Source: an uncultured Actinomycetes bacterium
Lineage (GTDB): Bacteria; Actinomycetota; Acidimicrobiia; Acidimicrobiales; RAAP-2
Length of the DNA stretch: 56,777 nt
Reading direction: 5' to 3'
Assembly (NCBI GenBank): GCA_903893745.1
Contig: CAITNF010000002.1
Coordinates: 1-56,777 of the forward strand
In this document: piece after piece, positions 32,028 to 41,490 of the stretch
Position numbering within the stretch: position 1 is the first letter of the stretch
Layout of the letters: each line of letters begins with the position of its first letter
The notes under the pieces: model-generated
Databases searched by the model: none
Seen by the model: only the letters and a program-made list of their open reading frames with translations
What the model was told of the DNA's origin: nothing
Made by a program: the position numbers and the translations under genes

Positions 32028-32351
32028 ATGGCCGACAACCGACAAACCATCAGAATCCGGCTGAAGGCCTTCGACCACGGCGTCTTGGACCAGTCCACCG
32101 CGAAGATCGTGCAAACGGTCGAGCGCACTAACGCCCGCGTGCAGGGTCCCGTGCCGCTGCCGACCGAGAAGCACCGTTACACGGTGATTCGCGGGCCGCA
32201 CAAGCACAAGGACAGCCGCGAGCACTTCGAGATGCGCGTACACAAGCGCCTCTTGGACATCGTGGACCAGACCCCCAAAACGGTTGATGCGCTACAGCGC
32301 CTCGACCTGCCGGCGGGTGTGGACATCGAAATCAAGATCCGCCAGAGCTAG
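32028..32351 (+). CDS. rpsJ: 30S ribosomal protein S10
   Basis: S10 is part of the 30S head and also, as NusE, a transcription antitermination partner of NusB and NusG. The 107-residue protein shows [51 protein letters not shown] (family order) and the C-terminal DIEIKIRQS. It lies 7 bp after tuf and 236 bp before rplC. In this genome it therefore appears to end the str transcript rather than head the S10 operon. Confidence 0.98.
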   Translation: MADNRQTIRIRLKAFDHGVLDQSTAKIVQTVERTNARVQGPVPLPTEKHRYTVIRGPHKHKDSREHFEMRVHKRLLDIVDQTPKTVDALQRLDLPAGVDIEIKIRQS

Positions 32352-32363
32352 TAACCACCACCG

Positions 32364-32397
32364 GACCCCGCCCGCGACTTTGCGCTGGCGGGGTCCC
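32364..32397 (+). terminator. Hairpin after rpsJ overlapping the next promoter
   Basis: A 10-bp perfect stem GGACCCCGCC/GGCGGGGTCC encloses a 14-nt loop. No T-tract follows. The loop contains TTGCGC, which is the -35 of the downstream promoter, so termination and initiation signals are interleaved. Confidence 0.5.
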
Positions 32398-32409
32398 ATG
32401 GTGTACGGT
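32381..32409 (+). promoter_or_regulatory. Promoter of the S10/spc cluster
   Basis: TTGCGC (32381-32386), 17-bp spacer, TACGGT (32404-32409). It would give a leader of about 170 nt before rplC. The leader contains a GCTCCG/CGGAGC hairpin near 32508-32539, a possible site for L4-type or other autoregulation. Confidence 0.5.
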
Positions 32410-32587
32410 AAGTATCCCTGCATTTAGGGTCTGGCGAAGTTTGCCGGAGAACAGTTGATGTGTTCAGTTGCCTCACCCGAGGGACGCTGAACCAAACCAG
32501 TCGAGCGCTCCGTTCGGGTTTTATGGCCCGGCGGAGCGTCTGTGTGTCGGATGAACCGATACGCGGAACCAGTAGAGAGAGGCACAC

Positions 32588-33247
32588 GTGGCGACCAAAG
32601 CGATCGTCGGCGAGAAGGTGGGCATGACCCAGGTCTGGGACGACCAGAATCGAGCGATTCCGGTAACGGTCGTTCGCGTCAGCCCAGCTCGAGTCGTCCA
32701 AGTTAAGACTCCCGAAAAAGAGGGTTACAGTGCCGTGCAGGTCACCTGGGGCACCCGTCGTGTCTCGACGCTCTCCAAGCCCGAGATGGGCCACTTCGAT
32801 AAGGCCGGCGTCACCCCGGGCAAAAAGCTCGTGGAGTTGCGCCTCGATGACGTAACCGGTTACAGCGTGGGCCAAGAGATTTTGGCCGACACGCTGGTGA
32901 AGGGCGAAATGATTGACGCCACGGCCGTGTCCAAAGGTAAGGGCTTTGCCGGTGGCATGAAGCGCCACAACTTCAAAGGACAAGGCGCCGCGCACGGTAA
33001 CCACAAGCACCACCGTGCTCCGGGTTCGATTGGCGCTTGCGCTACGCCCGGCCGCGTCTTTAAGGGCACGAAAATGGCTGGGCGGATGGGTGGCGGTCAA
33101 GTCACCACCACCAATCTTGAAGTAATCGGTGTCGACCTCGAGCGTCACCTCGTGCTGGTCAAGGGTGCCGTTCCCGGCCCCCGTGGCGGCGTCGTGGTAT
33201 TGCGCACGTCGGTGAAGAATCCCATGAAGGCCGGAGGTAAGCGATGA
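32588..33247 (+). CDS. rplC: 50S ribosomal protein L3
   Basis: L3 is one of the first proteins to bind 23S rRNA and its loop reaches the peptidyl transferase centre. The 219-residue protein starts at GTG behind AGAGAGGCAC. It has IVGEKVGMTQVWDDQ, VSKGKGFAGGMKRHNFKGQGAAHGNHKHHR (family order), GSIGACATPGRVFKGTKMAGRMGG and a Lys-rich end. It is the first gene after the leader and overlaps rplD by 4 bp (ATGA). Confidence 0.98.
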   Translation: MATKAIVGEKVGMTQVWDDQNRAIPVTVVRVSPARVVQVKTPEKEGYSAVQVTWGTRRVSTLSKPEMGHFDKAGVTPGKKLVELRLDDVTGYSVGQEILADTLVKGEMIDATAVSKGKGFAGGMKRHNFKGQGAAHGNHKHHRAPGSIGACATPGRVFKGTKMAGRMGGGQVTTTNLEVIGVDLERHLVLVKGAVPGPRGGVVVLRTSVKNPMKAGGKR

Positions 33248-33924
33248 GCGACGTCTTTACGCTGCGCGGTCCGATCAAGAAGGACCGTCCCGCACCCCAG
33301 AAGCGTTCGGCGCAACGCAAGAGTCTCGACGGCACCACGTTGGGTAACGTCAGCCTCGAGCCCACCATCTTTGGTATCGAGCCCAACATGGCGGTACTGC
33401 ACCAAGTGATCAAAGCCCAGCTCGCCGCGAAGCGTGCGGGCACCCAGTCCACCAAGACTCGTAAAGAGGTTCGCGGTGGTGGCAAGAAGCCGTTTAACCA
33501 AAAGGGAACTGGTGGCGCTCGCCAGGGCACCATTCGTGCGCCGCACTACCCGGGTGGTGGTATTGCGCTCGGACCCAAGCCTCGCAAGTACGACCAAAAG
33601 ACGCCCAAGAAAATGATTCGCTTGGCCCTGCACTCCGCGCTGTCGGACCGCGCGTCCGAGTCGCACGTCGCGGTCGTTGACAGTTTCGCTAACTGGACCA
33701 TGCCACGCACCAAGGACGCCGTGGCAGCCCTGAGCGCGATGGGCCTCGAGGGCAAGATCCTCGTGGTGCTGGCTCGTGAAGACGCCGTGGCCTTCCACTC
33801 ATTTCGCAATCTGGACTTCGTCAAGACCATCGACGCTGGCGAAATCAACGCCTACGACGTCTTGAACTCAGACTGGGTCTTGTTCACTGACGAAACGTTG
33901 CCCAAGGCCAAGGAGATTGACTGA
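33244..33924 (+). CDS. rplD: 50S ribosomal protein L4
   Basis: L4 lines the nascent-peptide exit tunnel and in some bacteria represses the S10 operon. The 226-residue protein shows NMAVLHQVIKAQLAAKRAGT, the Gly/Lys-rich loop VRGGGKKPFNQKGTGGARQG (about 77-96) that contacts the tunnel, ALGPKPRKYDQKTPKKM and SDWVLFTDETLPKAKE near the end. The extended loop is intact, which matters for macrolide susceptibility. Its stop overlaps rplW by one base. Confidence 0.98.
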   Translation: MSDVFTLRGPIKKDRPAPQKRSAQRKSLDGTTLGNVSLEPTIFGIEPNMAVLHQVIKAQLAAKRAGTQSTKTRKEVRGGGKKPFNQKGTGGARQGTIRAPHYPGGGIALGPKPRKYDQKTPKKMIRLALHSALSDRASESHVAVVDSFANWTMPRTKDAVAALSAMGLEGKILVVLAREDAVAFHSFRNLDFVKTIDAGEINAYDVLNSDWVLFTDETLPKAKEID

Positions 33925-34214
33925 TGCGTGACGCCATGAGCATCTTGATCCGTCCGGTCGTGTCCGAAAAGACCTACGCCCTGATGGAAAACCACACCTA
34001 CGTGTTCGTGGTGGACCCGCGCGCCACCAAGATCGACGTGCGTAACGCCGTCGAGCAGGCCTTCAACGTCAAGGTCACCAACGTCAACACGCTCAACCGC
34101 AAGGGTAAGTCGACGCGCAATCGTCGCACCGGAGTCGTGGGCCAGCGCCCCGGCTCGAAGCGGGCCATTGTCACCCTGCGCCAGGGCGACTCGATCAACC
34201 TCTTCGAGAATTAA
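33924..34214 (+). CDS. rplW: 50S ribosomal protein L23
   Basis: L23 surrounds the tunnel exit and docks trigger factor and SRP. The 96-residue product contains [24 protein letters not shown], the basic loop [22 protein letters not shown] and a short acidic end. Start ATG overlaps the rplD TGA; an internal ATG four codons later is an alternative start. The chain is of normal length. Confidence 0.97.
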   Translation: MRDAMSILIRPVVSEKTYALMENHTYVFVVDPRATKIDVRNAVEQAFNVKVTNVNTLNRKGKSTRNRRTGVVGQRPGSKRAIVTLRQGDSINLFEN

Positions 34215-34222
34215 GGACAGGC

Positions 34223-35056
34223 ATGGCACTGCGTCACCGCAAACCAACTAGCCCCGGTCGTCGTTTCCAGACGGTCTCGGACTTCGCTGAGATCACCAAG
34301 CGCACACCCGAGAAGTCACTGCTCGACCCCAAGCCCAAGACCGGTGGTCGTAACAACTACGGCCGCAAGACCTCGCGACACCGCGGTGGCGGTCACAAGC
34401 AGCAGTACCGCATCATTGACTTCAAGCGCAACAAGGACGCGATCCCCGCGAAGGTCGCCTCCATTGAGTACGACCCGAACCGCACCTGTCGCATTGCGCT
34501 GTTGCACTACGCCGACGGCGAGAAGCGCTACATCCTCGCGCCGAACGGTTTGAAGGTTGGCGACGTCGTGGAGTCTGGTGCCAAGGCCGACATCCGTAAC
34601 GGCAACGCCCTGCCCATGCGCTTCATTCCCACTGGTTCCACCGTTCACAACGTCGAGCTGCGCCCCGGTGGCGGCGGCAAGATGGCCCGTAGTGCGGGCA
34701 TGAGCGTGCAGTTGGTCGCCAAAGACGGCGGCTTCGCTACGTTGCGACTGCCCTCGACCGAAATGCGTCGAGTGCCCATTGACTGTCGCGCCACACTTGG
34801 CACGGTGGGTAACTCGGAGCACGAACTCATCAAGATCGGTAAGGCCGGCCGTAACCGCTGGAAGGGCATTCGCCCCCAGACTCGTGGTGTGGCCATGAAC
34901 CCCGTTGACCACCCGCTGGGTGGTGGTGAGGGTAAGACCTCGGGTGGTCGTCACCCGGTGTCGCCGTGGGGTCAACCCGAAGGTCGTACGCGCCTGGCCA
35001 AGTCCAGCGACGCGCTCATTATTCGTCGTCGCCGCGGACGCGGATCGCGGAGGTAG
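34223..35056 (+). CDS. rplB: 50S ribosomal protein L2
   Basis: L2 bridges the subunits and is close to the peptidyl transferase centre. The 277-residue protein shows [42 protein letters not shown] and the C-terminal [29 protein letters not shown] region (given in segments), with the functionally important histidine in NPVDHPHGG-type context; here the motif reads [10 protein letters not shown], Leu replacing the second common His. It ends with the Arg-rich [10 protein letters not shown]. Confidence 0.98.
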   Translation: MALRHRKPTSPGRRFQTVSDFAEITKRTPEKSLLDPKPKTGGRNNYGRKTSRHRGGGHKQQYRIIDFKRNKDAIPAKVASIEYDPNRTCRIALLHYADGEKRYILAPNGLKVGDVVESGAKADIRNGNALPMRFIPTGSTVHNVELRPGGGGKMARSAGMSVQLVAKDGGFATLRLPSTEMRRVPIDCRATLGTVGNSEHELIKIGKAGRNRWKGIRPQTRGVAMNPVDHPLGGGEGKTSGGRHPVSPWGQPEGRTRLAKSSDALIIRRRRGRGSRR

Positions 35057-35063
35057 GTAGAAC

Positions 35064-35342
35064 ATGTCACGCAGTCTCAAAAAGGGTCCGTTCATCGATG
35101 CCCACCTCTTGAAGAAGGTGGGCGCGATGAACGCCGCCAACGAGAAGAAGGTCATCAAGACCTGGAGCCGTCGTTCGACGGTGATCCCCGACATGGTCGG
35201 TCACACCTTCGCCGTGCACGACGGACGCCGTCACGTGCCGGTCTTCGTAAACGAATCCATGGTGGGACACAAGCTCGGTGAGTTCGCCCCGACGCGGACC
35301 TTTAAGTTCCACGCCGGACAAGAGAAGACGGGTAAGCGATAA
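35064..35342 (+). CDS. rpsS: 30S ribosomal protein S19
   Basis: S19 binds 16S rRNA in the head next to S13 and contacts A-site tRNA. The 92-residue protein is standard: [61 protein letters not shown] and [13 protein letters not shown]. It sits 7 bp after rplB and its TAA overlaps the rplV ATG by one base. Confidence 0.98.
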   Translation: MSRSLKKGPFIDAHLLKKVGAMNAANEKKVIKTWSRRSTVIPDMVGHTFAVHDGRRHVPVFVNESMVGHKLGEFAPTRTFKFHAGQEKTGKR

Positions 35343-36007
35343 TGACCGGTCCCAAGCTGAACGAACGTCCCGGCACCCGCGCCACGCTGCGCAACTACCA
35401 CATGTCGGCCAGCAAGGCCCGCGTGGTGTTGAACCTCGTGCGTAACGAGGACGTCAACACCGCTCGCGAAATTCTGGCGGGTACCACTCGTGAGGCCGCC
35501 GACGTGATTGGCAAGGTCTTAGCCTCCGCCGTCGCCAACGCCGTGAACAACGATGGCATGTCGGCCGACGAGCTCTACGTCTCGGCCGCCTACGCCGACG
35601 AGGGCGTCACCATGAAGCGCTTCACCCCCCGAGCGCGTGGTCGCGCCGGCAAGATCTTGAAGCGCTCGTGTCACATCACGGTCATCGTGTCGCGACTCGA
35701 CGAGAGTCGTCTCGAAGTACTTCGCGCCGCCCGCAGTGCCCAGGCCGCCGCGTCACGCACGCGCCGCGTGGCGTCATCGCGCCGCCGGGCCGACCAGCAG
35801 GCCAGTTTGAACAAGCGTGAGACCGCCGCCGAGCTGGCCGCGGAGAACGAAGCAATCGAGAATGAGGCGATTGAGAACGACGCGGTCGAGATCGAAAACG
35901 TGACGACCGAGGTTGCCACGGACGAGTCGGCACACGACGAGGTCGTCGATGAGATCGCGGCCGACGAGACGGTGTCCGAGGACACCACTGAGGAGACGGA
36001 CAAGTAA
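35342..36007 (+). CDS. rplV: 50S ribosomal protein L22 with long acidic C-terminal extension
   Basis: L22 has a globular rRNA-binding body and a beta-hairpin that lines the exit tunnel. Residues about 1-120 are canonical: [45 protein letters not shown] and the hairpin [24 protein letters not shown]. The protein is 221 residues; L22 is usually 110-130. The extra C-terminal part has first an Arg/Ala-rich stretch (about 125-160), then an acidic low-complexity segment with a short repeat ([16 protein letters not shown]) and many Glu/Asp/Thr to the end. No stop or frameshift separates the parts. Confidence 0.96.
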   Translation: MTGPKLNERPGTRATLRNYHMSASKARVVLNLVRNEDVNTAREILAGTTREAADVIGKVLASAVANAVNNDGMSADELYVSAAYADEGVTMKRFTPRARGRAGKILKRSCHITVIVSRLDESRLEVLRAARSAQAAASRTRRVASSRRRADQQASLNKRETAAELAAENEAIENEAIENDAVEIENVTTEVATDESAHDEVVDEIAADETVSEDTTEETDK

Positions 36008-36948
36008 TGGGCCAGAAGGTAAATCCCTACGGGTTCCGACTCGGTATTACGACGGACTGGAAGTCGCGCTGGTTCAAAGAGCGTGGCTACAAGGACCTCG
36101 TCATCGAGGACTGGAAGATTCGCGACTACCTGACGCGTCAGCTCGAATCCGCGGCCGTGAGTCGCATCGAGATTGAGCGCAACTCGGACCGTATCCGCGT
36201 GGACATCCACACGGCACGCCCGGGCATCGTTATCGGACGACGTGGGGCCGAGGCCGAGCGTTTGAAGAAGGACCTCGAAAAGATCACTGGTCAGAAGAAC
36301 AAGATTTCGCTGAACATCCAAGAGATCAAGCAGCCCGAGCTCGACGCCGCTCTGATTGCTCAGGGAATCTGCGACCAGTTGCTGCGCCGCGTGGCCTTTC
36401 GTCGCGCCATGAAGCGTGGTATTCAGACCGTGCAAAAGGCGGGAGCCCTGGGCGTACGTATCCAGGCCTCGGGTCGTCTCGGTGGCGCCGAAATGTCGCG
36501 TCGCGAGTCCTACCGTGAAGGCCGCGTACCCCTGCACACGTTGCGCGCCGACATTGACTACGGCTTTCGTGAGGCTCGTACCTCCACGGGCCGCATTGGC
36601 GTGAAGGTTTGGATCTACAAGGGCGACATCTTGCCCTACCAGTTGACTAACGACGAGAAGATCGTGCGCGAAGCGGCTATGGCCGCGGGCGACGCGGTGC
36701 CGGCTTCGGCCACGAGTGCAGCGCCTAAGGGCGTCGTGCGAGCTGGTGGCGGACGCCGTCGAGTGGACACCGAGGCCAGCACCGAGAGCGTGACCGACGA
36801 GACGTTGGTCACCGTTGACGTCAACCCGGCCGACCTGCTCGAGGCGAACGATGAGGTCGAGCGCCGACTCACGGTGGAAGAAGAGATTGAGCGTCGTACG
36901 GCGCAAGATCAGTCCGACACGCCACACTTCCGAAAGGACGCGGAGTAA
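36007..36948 (+). CDS. rpsC: 30S ribosomal protein S3 with long C-terminal extension
   Basis: S3 is in the 30S head at the mRNA entry channel and has helicase-like contacts. The 313-residue product has KH domain motifs ([19 protein letters not shown]), [23 protein letters not shown] and the C-terminal core ending [21 protein letters not shown] at about residue 212. About 100 further residues follow, first Ala/Gly/Arg and then strongly acidic ([20 protein letters not shown] and onward). Normal bacterial S3 has 210-240 residues, sometimes to 280 in actinobacteria, so this is at the long end. Confidence 0.97.
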   Translation: MGQKVNPYGFRLGITTDWKSRWFKERGYKDLVIEDWKIRDYLTRQLESAAVSRIEIERNSDRIRVDIHTARPGIVIGRRGAEAERLKKDLEKITGQKNKISLNIQEIKQPELDAALIAQGICDQLLRRVAFRRAMKRGIQTVQKAGALGVRIQASGRLGGAEMSRRESYREGRVPLHTLRADIDYGFREARTSTGRIGVKVWIYKGDILPYQLTNDEKIVREAAMAAGDAVPASATSAAPKGVVRAGGGRRRVDTEASTESVTDETLVTVDVNPADLLEANDEVERRLTVEEEIERRTAQDQSDTPHFRKDAE

Positions 36949-36950
36949 CC

Positions 36951-37388
36951 ATGTTGATGCCCCGCAAAATGAAGTACCGCAAGCAGCAGCGCGGTCGCAT
37001 GACCGGAATGGCCAAGGGCGGCACCGAGCTGACCTTTGGTGACTTTGGTATTCAGGCCCTCGAGGCCGGTTGGATTACTGCTCGACAGATTGAGGCCGCG
37101 CGAATCGCGATGACCCGTCACGTCAAGCGCGGTGGCAAGGTCTGGATTCGTGTGTTCCCCGACAAGCCGGTGACGCAAAAGCCCGCCGAAACTCGAATGG
37201 GTTCGGGTAAGGGCAACCCCGAGTTCTGGGTGGCCGTCGTGAAGCCGGGTCGCGTGATGTTCGAACTTGGTGGCGTGGACGAGACCTTGGCGCGAGCCGC
37301 CATGGACCGCGCCATTCAGAAGCTGCCAATTAAGGCGAAGTTCATCGTGCGTCCCGGGACCCACGGTGCTCCGGAGGTGACGATCTAA
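36951..37388 (+). CDS. rplP: 50S ribosomal protein L16
   Basis: L16 stabilises the A-site tRNA elbow region on 23S rRNA. The 145-residue protein begins [20 protein letters not shown] and contains [25 protein letters not shown], the loop [20 protein letters not shown] and [10 protein letters not shown]. The hydroxylatable Arg region RMGSGKG is present. It lies 2 bp after rpsC and overlaps rpmC by one base. Confidence 0.98.
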   Translation: MLMPRKMKYRKQQRGRMTGMAKGGTELTFGDFGIQALEAGWITARQIEAARIAMTRHVKRGGKVWIRVFPDKPVTQKPAETRMGSGKGNPEFWVAVVKPGRVMFELGGVDETLARAAMDRAIQKLPIKAKFIVRPGTHGAPEVTI

Positions 37389-37627
37389 TGGCTAAGACTC
37401 GAGAGCGTGTGGCAGAGATGCGACTACTCGGCGACGCGGAATTGCTAGAGCGTTTGGCCGACAGTCGTCGCGAGCTGTTCAATCTGCGATTCCAGTTGGC
37501 CACCGGCCAGCTCGACAACTCGGCGCGACTGGGCGAGGTGCGTCGTGACATTGCACGACTCGCCACGTTCGTACGCGAGCGTGAGATCGCGGCCCACGAG
37601 GCCGCAGGAGAGGGTGCGTCGTCATGA
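37388..37627 (+). CDS. rpmC: 50S ribosomal protein L29
   Basis: L29 is a small helical hairpin near the exit tunnel next to L23. The 79-residue product shows [27 protein letters not shown]-like helix 1 and the conserved [19 protein letters not shown], then [19 protein letters not shown]. It is slightly longer than the usual 65-70 because of the C-terminal [11 protein letters not shown]. Its stop overlaps rpsQ by 4 bp (ATGA). Confidence 0.96.
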   Translation: MAKTRERVAEMRLLGDAELLERLADSRRELFNLRFQLATGQLDNSARLGEVRRDIARLATFVREREIAAHEAAGEGASS

Positions 37628-37992
37628 GTGACATCACCAGTAACGAAACGAACGAGCCGGTCGAGACGCCCGTCGTCGAAACCGTCGCGAGTGTGCCCAC
37701 GCCCGCCCCGGTCTCGACGCCCGCCGTCGACGACGAGGGACGCGACAACCCCCGCAAAACGCGTGAGGGTATCGTCATCTCGGACAAGATGAACTCGACC
37801 GTAGTAGTGGCCCTGACCGAGCGTGTCAGTCACCCCCGCTACGGCAAGACCGTGCAGCGTACGAAGAAGCTCTACGTCCACGACGAGAAGAACGACGCCA
37901 AGATTGGTGACCGGGTCCGGGTCCGCGAGACTCGTCCGCTGTCCAAGCTCAAGCGTTGGCGCCTGGTTGAAGTAGTGGAGCGTGCGCGATGA
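37624..37992 (+). CDS. rpsQ: 30S ribosomal protein S17 with acidic N-terminal extension
   Basis: S17 binds 16S rRNA helix 11 early in 30S assembly. The core (about 43-122) is typical: [73 protein letters not shown] (as consecutive segments). It is preceded by about 42 residues rich in Glu, Thr, Val and Pro ([19 protein letters not shown]). Start ATG 37624 is supported by the 4-bp overlap with rpmC. There is no other ATG, GTG or TTG close to the core, so the extension seems real. Confidence 0.94.
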   Translation: MSDITSNETNEPVETPVVETVASVPTPAPVSTPAVDDEGRDNPRKTREGIVISDKMNSTVVVALTERVSHPRYGKTVQRTKKLYVHDEKNDAKIGDRVRVRETRPLSKLKRWRLVEVVERAR

Positions 37993-38357
37993 TTCAGCAA
38001 GAGTCCCGTCTCAAGGTCGCGGACAACAGCGGCGCCAAAGAAGTGCTGTGCATCCGAGTTCTCGGGGGCACGCGTCGACGCTACGCGTCGATTGGTGACG
38101 TCTTTATCGCGACGGTCAAGGACGCCATCCCGGGTGCCGCGGTGAAGAAGGGTGACGTCGTGCGTTGCGTGGTCGTTCGTACCGCCAAAGAGCGCCGCCG
38201 TCCCGATGGTTCGTACATCAAGTTCGACGAGAACGCGGCCGTGTTGATCAACGATCAGCTCCAGCCGCGAGGAACGCGAATCTTTGGACCGGTCGGCCGT
38301 GAACTTCGTGACAAGAAGTTCATGCGCATCATCTCACTCGCACCGGAGGTGCTGTAA
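37989..38357 (+). CDS. rplN: 50S ribosomal protein L14
   Basis: L14 forms an inter-subunit bridge and binds the silencing factor RsfS. The 122-residue product is full length, with [47 protein letters not shown] and [24 protein letters not shown]. It overlaps rpsQ by 4 bp and rplX by one base. Confidence 0.98.
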   Translation: MIQQESRLKVADNSGAKEVLCIRVLGGTRRRYASIGDVFIATVKDAIPGAAVKKGDVVRCVVVRTAKERRRPDGSYIKFDENAAVLINDQLQPRGTRIFGPVGRELRDKKFMRIISLAPEVL

Positions 38358-38662
38358 TGAAAATTCGTAAGGGAGACGACGTGCTCGTTCTGGCCGGTAA
38401 GTTCCGCGGCGAGCGAGCCAAGGTCGAAGAGGCAATGCCCAAGAGCAATCGAGTCATCCTCGAAGGCCTCAACAGTGCCAAGCGACACACCAAGCAGACC
38501 GGCGCCACCATGCAGGCCGGCATCATTGACAAGTTGATGCCGCTGCACGCGTCGAACGTGGCGCTGTGGTGCAGTGGTCACAAGGGCCCCGCGAAGGTTG
38601 GTTTTAAGGATGACGACGGCACCAAAGTACGGGTCTGTCGCAAGTGTGGAGAGGCGCTATGA
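38357..38662 (+). CDS. rplX: 50S ribosomal protein L24
   Basis: L24 is an assembly initiator at the tunnel exit. The 101-residue product has the KOW-like start [39 protein letters not shown] (as consecutive motifs). The C-terminal part contains [20 protein letters not shown] and CRKCGEAL, so three Cys near the end (C73-type, and CRKC) could form a zinc-ribbon-like element. Its stop overlaps rplE by 4 bp. Confidence 0.96.
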   Translation: MKIRKGDDVLVLAGKFRGERAKVEEAMPKSNRVILEGLNSAKRHTKQTGATMQAGIIDKLMPLHASNVALWCSGHKGPAKVGFKDDDGTKVRVCRKCGEAL

Positions 38663-39222
38663 GCACGACTACTAAGCCGCGTCTAAAGGCGCGCTTTGAC
38701 GACACCATTCGCCAGCAACTCAAAGAAGAGCTCGGCCTCGACAACATCATGCGCGTACCGCGCTTGACCAAGATCGTGCTGAACTCGGGCGTGGGTCGCG
38801 CGACCCAACAGGCCTCGCTGCTCGAAGGCGCTCAGCGCGACCTCGAACTGATCACTGGGCAAAAGCCGGTCGTGACGCGGGCCAAAAAGTCCATCGCGAG
38901 CTTCAAGTTGCGCGAAGAGCAGCCCATTGGTGTGAAGGTCACCCTGCGCGGCGACCGCGCCTGGGAGTTCTTCGACCGCCTGCTCAGCCTCGCGATCCCG
39001 CGAATCCGTGACTTCCGCGGCCTTTCGCCGAAGTCCTTTGACGGCTGTGGCAACTACACGTTTGGTATCAACGACCAGTTGATCTTTCCCGAGATTGACT
39101 ACGACAAGATCGACTCGCCCCGGGGTTTTGACATCACGATTGTCACCACCGCCGCGACCGACGAGCAGGGACGCGCGTTCTTGCGCGCCTACGGCTTCCC
39201 CTTCAAACAGGAGAATCGATAG
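38659..39222 (+). CDS. rplE: 50S ribosomal protein L5
   Basis: L5 binds 5S rRNA and contacts P-site tRNA. The 187-residue product starts at ATG 38659 (overlap with the rplX TGA), giving [20 protein letters not shown]. An earlier in-frame GTG at 38644 lies inside rplX and is rejected. It has [48 protein letters not shown] (segments) and [23 protein letters not shown]. Normal length. Confidence 0.98.
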   Translation: MSTTTKPRLKARFDDTIRQQLKEELGLDNIMRVPRLTKIVLNSGVGRATQQASLLEGAQRDLELITGQKPVVTRAKKSIASFKLREEQPIGVKVTLRGDRAWEFFDRLLSLAIPRIRDFRGLSPKSFDGCGNYTFGINDQLIFPEIDYDKIDSPRGFDITIVTTAATDEQGRAFLRAYGFPFKQENR

Positions 39223-39224
39223 AC

Positions 39225-39410
39225 ATGGCGAAGAAGTCGCTACGAATCAAGCAGCAGCAGACCCCGAAGTTCTCGACGCGTGCGTACACCCGCTGTGAGC
39301 GGTGTGGCCGCCCACGCTCGGTGTACCGCAAGTTCGGGCTCTGTCGAATCTGCTTGCGCCAGATGGTCCACGCCGGTGAAATCCCCGGTGTGACGAAGGC
39401 AAGTTGGTAG
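39225..39410 (+). CDS. rpsZ: 30S ribosomal protein S14, zinc-binding type Z
   Basis: S14 is in the 30S head. This is the short 61-residue zinc form: [30 protein letters not shown]..., with CxxC at 24-27 and CRICL at 40-43 completing a four-cysteine zinc site. It starts 2 bp after rplE. All four ligands are present, unlike L33 of the same genome. Confidence 0.97.
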   Translation: MAKKSLRIKQQQTPKFSTRAYTRCERCGRPRSVYRKFGLCRICLRQMVHAGEIPGVTKASW

Positions 39411-39420
39411 GAGGACAGCT

Positions 39421-39825
39421 ATGACAATGACTGACCCCATCGCCGACATGCTCACGCGTATCCGCAACGCTAACTCGGCAATGTTTGACAGCGTGAAGAT
39501 GCCGAGCTCCAAGTTGAAAGAAAACCTGGCCAAACTCCTTGAACGAGAGGGTTTTATCGCGGGCTTTAGCGTCACCAAGAGTGAGAACCGTCCCGGTTCG
39601 ACCCTCGAAATCACGTTGAAGTACTCCGAGGACCGCAAGAAGACAATCGTTGGTATCAAGCGAGTCTCGAAGCCCGGACTACGTATCTACAAGAAGTCGG
39701 ACCAGATGCCCAAGGTGCTCGGCGGCGTCGGCGTGGCCGTTGTCTCGACGAGTCACGGACTGATGACTGACCGCGAAGCTCGAAAGGCCAAGCTCGGCGG
39801 CGAGGTGCTCTGCTATGTCTGGTAA
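39421..39825 (+). CDS. rpsH: 30S ribosomal protein S8
   Basis: S8 binds the central domain of 16S rRNA and in many bacteria represses the spc operon by binding its mRNA near rplE. The 134-residue product shows [46 protein letters not shown] and the C-terminal [28 protein letters not shown] (segments). It begins behind GGAGGACAGCT. rplF follows after 30 bp. Confidence 0.98.
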   Translation: MTMTDPIADMLTRIRNANSAMFDSVKMPSSKLKENLAKLLEREGFIAGFSVTKSENRPGSTLEITLKYSEDRKKTIVGIKRVSKPGLRIYKKSDQMPKVLGGVGVAVVSTSHGLMTDREARKAKLGGEVLCYVW

Positions 39826-39855
39826 CTCGAGTGCGAACAACCTGGAGGTGCGCTG

Positions 39856-40395
39856 ATGTCGCGTATTGGACGTAACCCCATCACGGTTCCCTCATCGGTG
39901 ACGGTGAGCGTCGCCAACGGTGTCGTCACGGTTAAGGGACCGAACGCCACGATGAACCGCAACCTACCCGACGGCATCACGTTGGCCCAAGAGGGTGACG
40001 TGTTGACGGTCGATCGGGCCAGTGACGAGACCAACCACCGCGCCTTGCACGGTCTGACGCGCACGCTGGTGTCGAACATGATTCACGGCGTGACCGAAGG
40101 CTGGAGCAAGGAACTCGAAATTATCGGCGTGGGTTATCGCGCCGCGGCCGCGGGGGCGAACGCGCTCGACCTGGCGCTGGGTTTTTCGCATCCGGTGAAG
40201 TTTCAAGCTCCCGAGGGCGTGACCTTCGAGGTGCCAAGTCCGACACGCGTCATCATCAAGGGCGCCGACAAGGAAGTCGTGGGCCAAGTTGCCGCGACAA
40301 TCCGCAAGATTCGAAAGCCCGAGCCCTACAAGGGCAAGGGTGTGCGTTACCTCGGCGAACGAGTGTTGCGCAAGGCTGGAAAGGCTGCGAAGTAA
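39856..40395 (+). CDS. rplF: 50S ribosomal protein L6
   Basis: L6 lies near the factor-binding site and the sarcin-ricin loop. The 179-residue protein has the [18 protein letters not shown] start, two similar domains, [19 protein letters not shown], and the C-terminal RNA-binding motif [26 protein letters not shown]. Start ATG follows GGAGGTGCG. Its TAA overlaps the rplR ATG by one base. Confidence 0.98.
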   Translation: MSRIGRNPITVPSSVTVSVANGVVTVKGPNATMNRNLPDGITLAQEGDVLTVDRASDETNHRALHGLTRTLVSNMIHGVTEGWSKELEIIGVGYRAAAAGANALDLALGFSHPVKFQAPEGVTFEVPSPTRVIIKGADKEVVGQVAATIRKIRKPEPYKGKGVRYLGERVLRKAGKAAK

Positions 40396-40751
40396 TGGCT
40401 CGTACTACTCGTGAACTACGTCAGCGCCGTCACAAGCGCATCCGTCGTCGCCTTTCGGGCACGGCCGAGCGTCCGCGCGTCGCGGTGAGCCGCACCAACC
40501 GCCACATCTCGGCGCAGATCATCGACGACGTCGCTGGTCGCACGCTGGCCGCCGCGTCGTCAGTCGAAGCCAGCATGAAGGCGACTTCGGGCGGCAACGT
40601 TGAGGGCGCCAAGGCCGTCGCCGCGGTGCTGGCCGAGCGCGCCAAGGCCGCCAACATCACCACCGTGGTCTTTGACCGCGGCGGATTCGACTACCACGGT
40701 CGCGTGGCCGCCTTTGCGGACACGCTGCGCAGTGCCGGACTGGAGTTTTAA
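40395..40751 (+). CDS. rplR: 50S ribosomal protein L18
   Basis: L18 with L5 binds 5S rRNA in the central protuberance. The 118-residue product has a basic N-terminal tail ([23 protein letters not shown]), [26 protein letters not shown] and the C-terminal [28 protein letters not shown]. It overlaps rplF and rpsE by one base each, so the three are translationally coupled. Confidence 0.98.
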   Translation: MARTTRELRQRRHKRIRRRLSGTAERPRVAVSRTNRHISAQIIDDVAGRTLAAASSVEASMKATSGGNVEGAKAVAAVLAERAKAANITTVVFDRGGFDYHGRVAAFADTLRSAGLEF

Positions 40752-41305
40752 TGAGTGACCTCGAGCAGTACGAAGAGCGGACCATCAAGGTCAATCGCGT
40801 GTCCAAAGTAGTCAAGGGTGGACGTCGGTTCTCCTTCACGGCGCTCATGGTCATCGGTGACGGCAACGGCAAAGTGGGTCTCGGCTACGGCAAGGCCAAA
40901 GAAGCGGGACTCGCCGTGCAAAAGGGCATTGAAGAGGCTCGAAAGAATCTCTTTGACGTGCCCCTGGCCGGAACCACCATCATCTACCCAGTACTGGGTA
41001 GCTCCGGCGCCGGTCGCGTGCTCATGAAGCCCGCCGCTCCCGGAACCGGCGTTATTGCCGGTGGCGCCGCGCGCGCCATTTTGGAGATGGCCGGCGTGAA
41101 GGACATCATTGCCAAGTCGCTTGGTTCGAGCAACGGGATCAACGTGGCGCACGCCACGATCGAAGGACTGAAGCAGTTGCGTCGTCCCGAGGAGATTGCC
41201 GCGTCACGCGACAAGCCGGCCGATCACGTCATCCCGTCGGGGACGCTGCGCGCCTACCGCGAACGTCAGCGCGAGGGTGACCTGTTCAAGGTCACGGAGG
41301 CCTAA
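40751..41305 (+). CDS. rpsE: 30S ribosomal protein S5
   Basis: S5 lines the mRNA entry channel and affects decoding accuracy. The 184-residue product has the N-terminal [31 protein letters not shown], whose loop is where spectinomycin-resistance changes occur, [44 protein letters not shown] and a long C-terminal basic tail. Loop residues appear wild type. rpmD follows after 2 bp. Confidence 0.98.
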   Translation: MSDLEQYEERTIKVNRVSKVVKGGRRFSFTALMVIGDGNGKVGLGYGKAKEAGLAVQKGIEEARKNLFDVPLAGTTIIYPVLGSSGAGRVLMKPAAPGTGVIAGGAARAILEMAGVKDIIAKSLGSSNGINVAHATIEGLKQLRRPEEIAASRDKPADHVIPSGTLRAYRERQREGDLFKVTEA

Positions 41306-41307
41306 GC

Positions 41308-41490
41308 ATGACCCAACTTAAAGTCACCCAGATTCGCTCGGCGATTGCCACCAAGCCCAAGCACCGCGGTACGCTGCGCGCGCTCGGACTGCGCGGCATT
41401 GGCCAGAGCAACGTACTGCCCGATCGTCCCGAGATTCATGGGATGATTGCGCGAGTACCCCACCTGATCAAAGTAGAAGAGGTCAACTAA
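41308..41490 (+). CDS. rpmD: 50S ribosomal protein L30
   Basis: A small 60-residue protein of the large subunit: TQLKVTQIRSAIATKPKHRGTLRALGLRGIGQSNVLPDRPEIHGMIARVPHLIKVEEV in family terms, with the conserved Lys/His-Arg-Leu-Gly pattern. Full length. Its stop overlaps the rplO ATG by one base. Confidence 0.97.
   Translation: MTQLKVTQIRSAIATKPKHRGTLRALGLRGIGQSNVLPDRPEIHGMIARVPHLIKVEEVN

Noticed and set aside
35671-36927. 418-codon antisense frame across rplV-rpsC
   Set aside because: Arises opposite the low-complexity acidic tails and rpsC; the sense proteins are certain.
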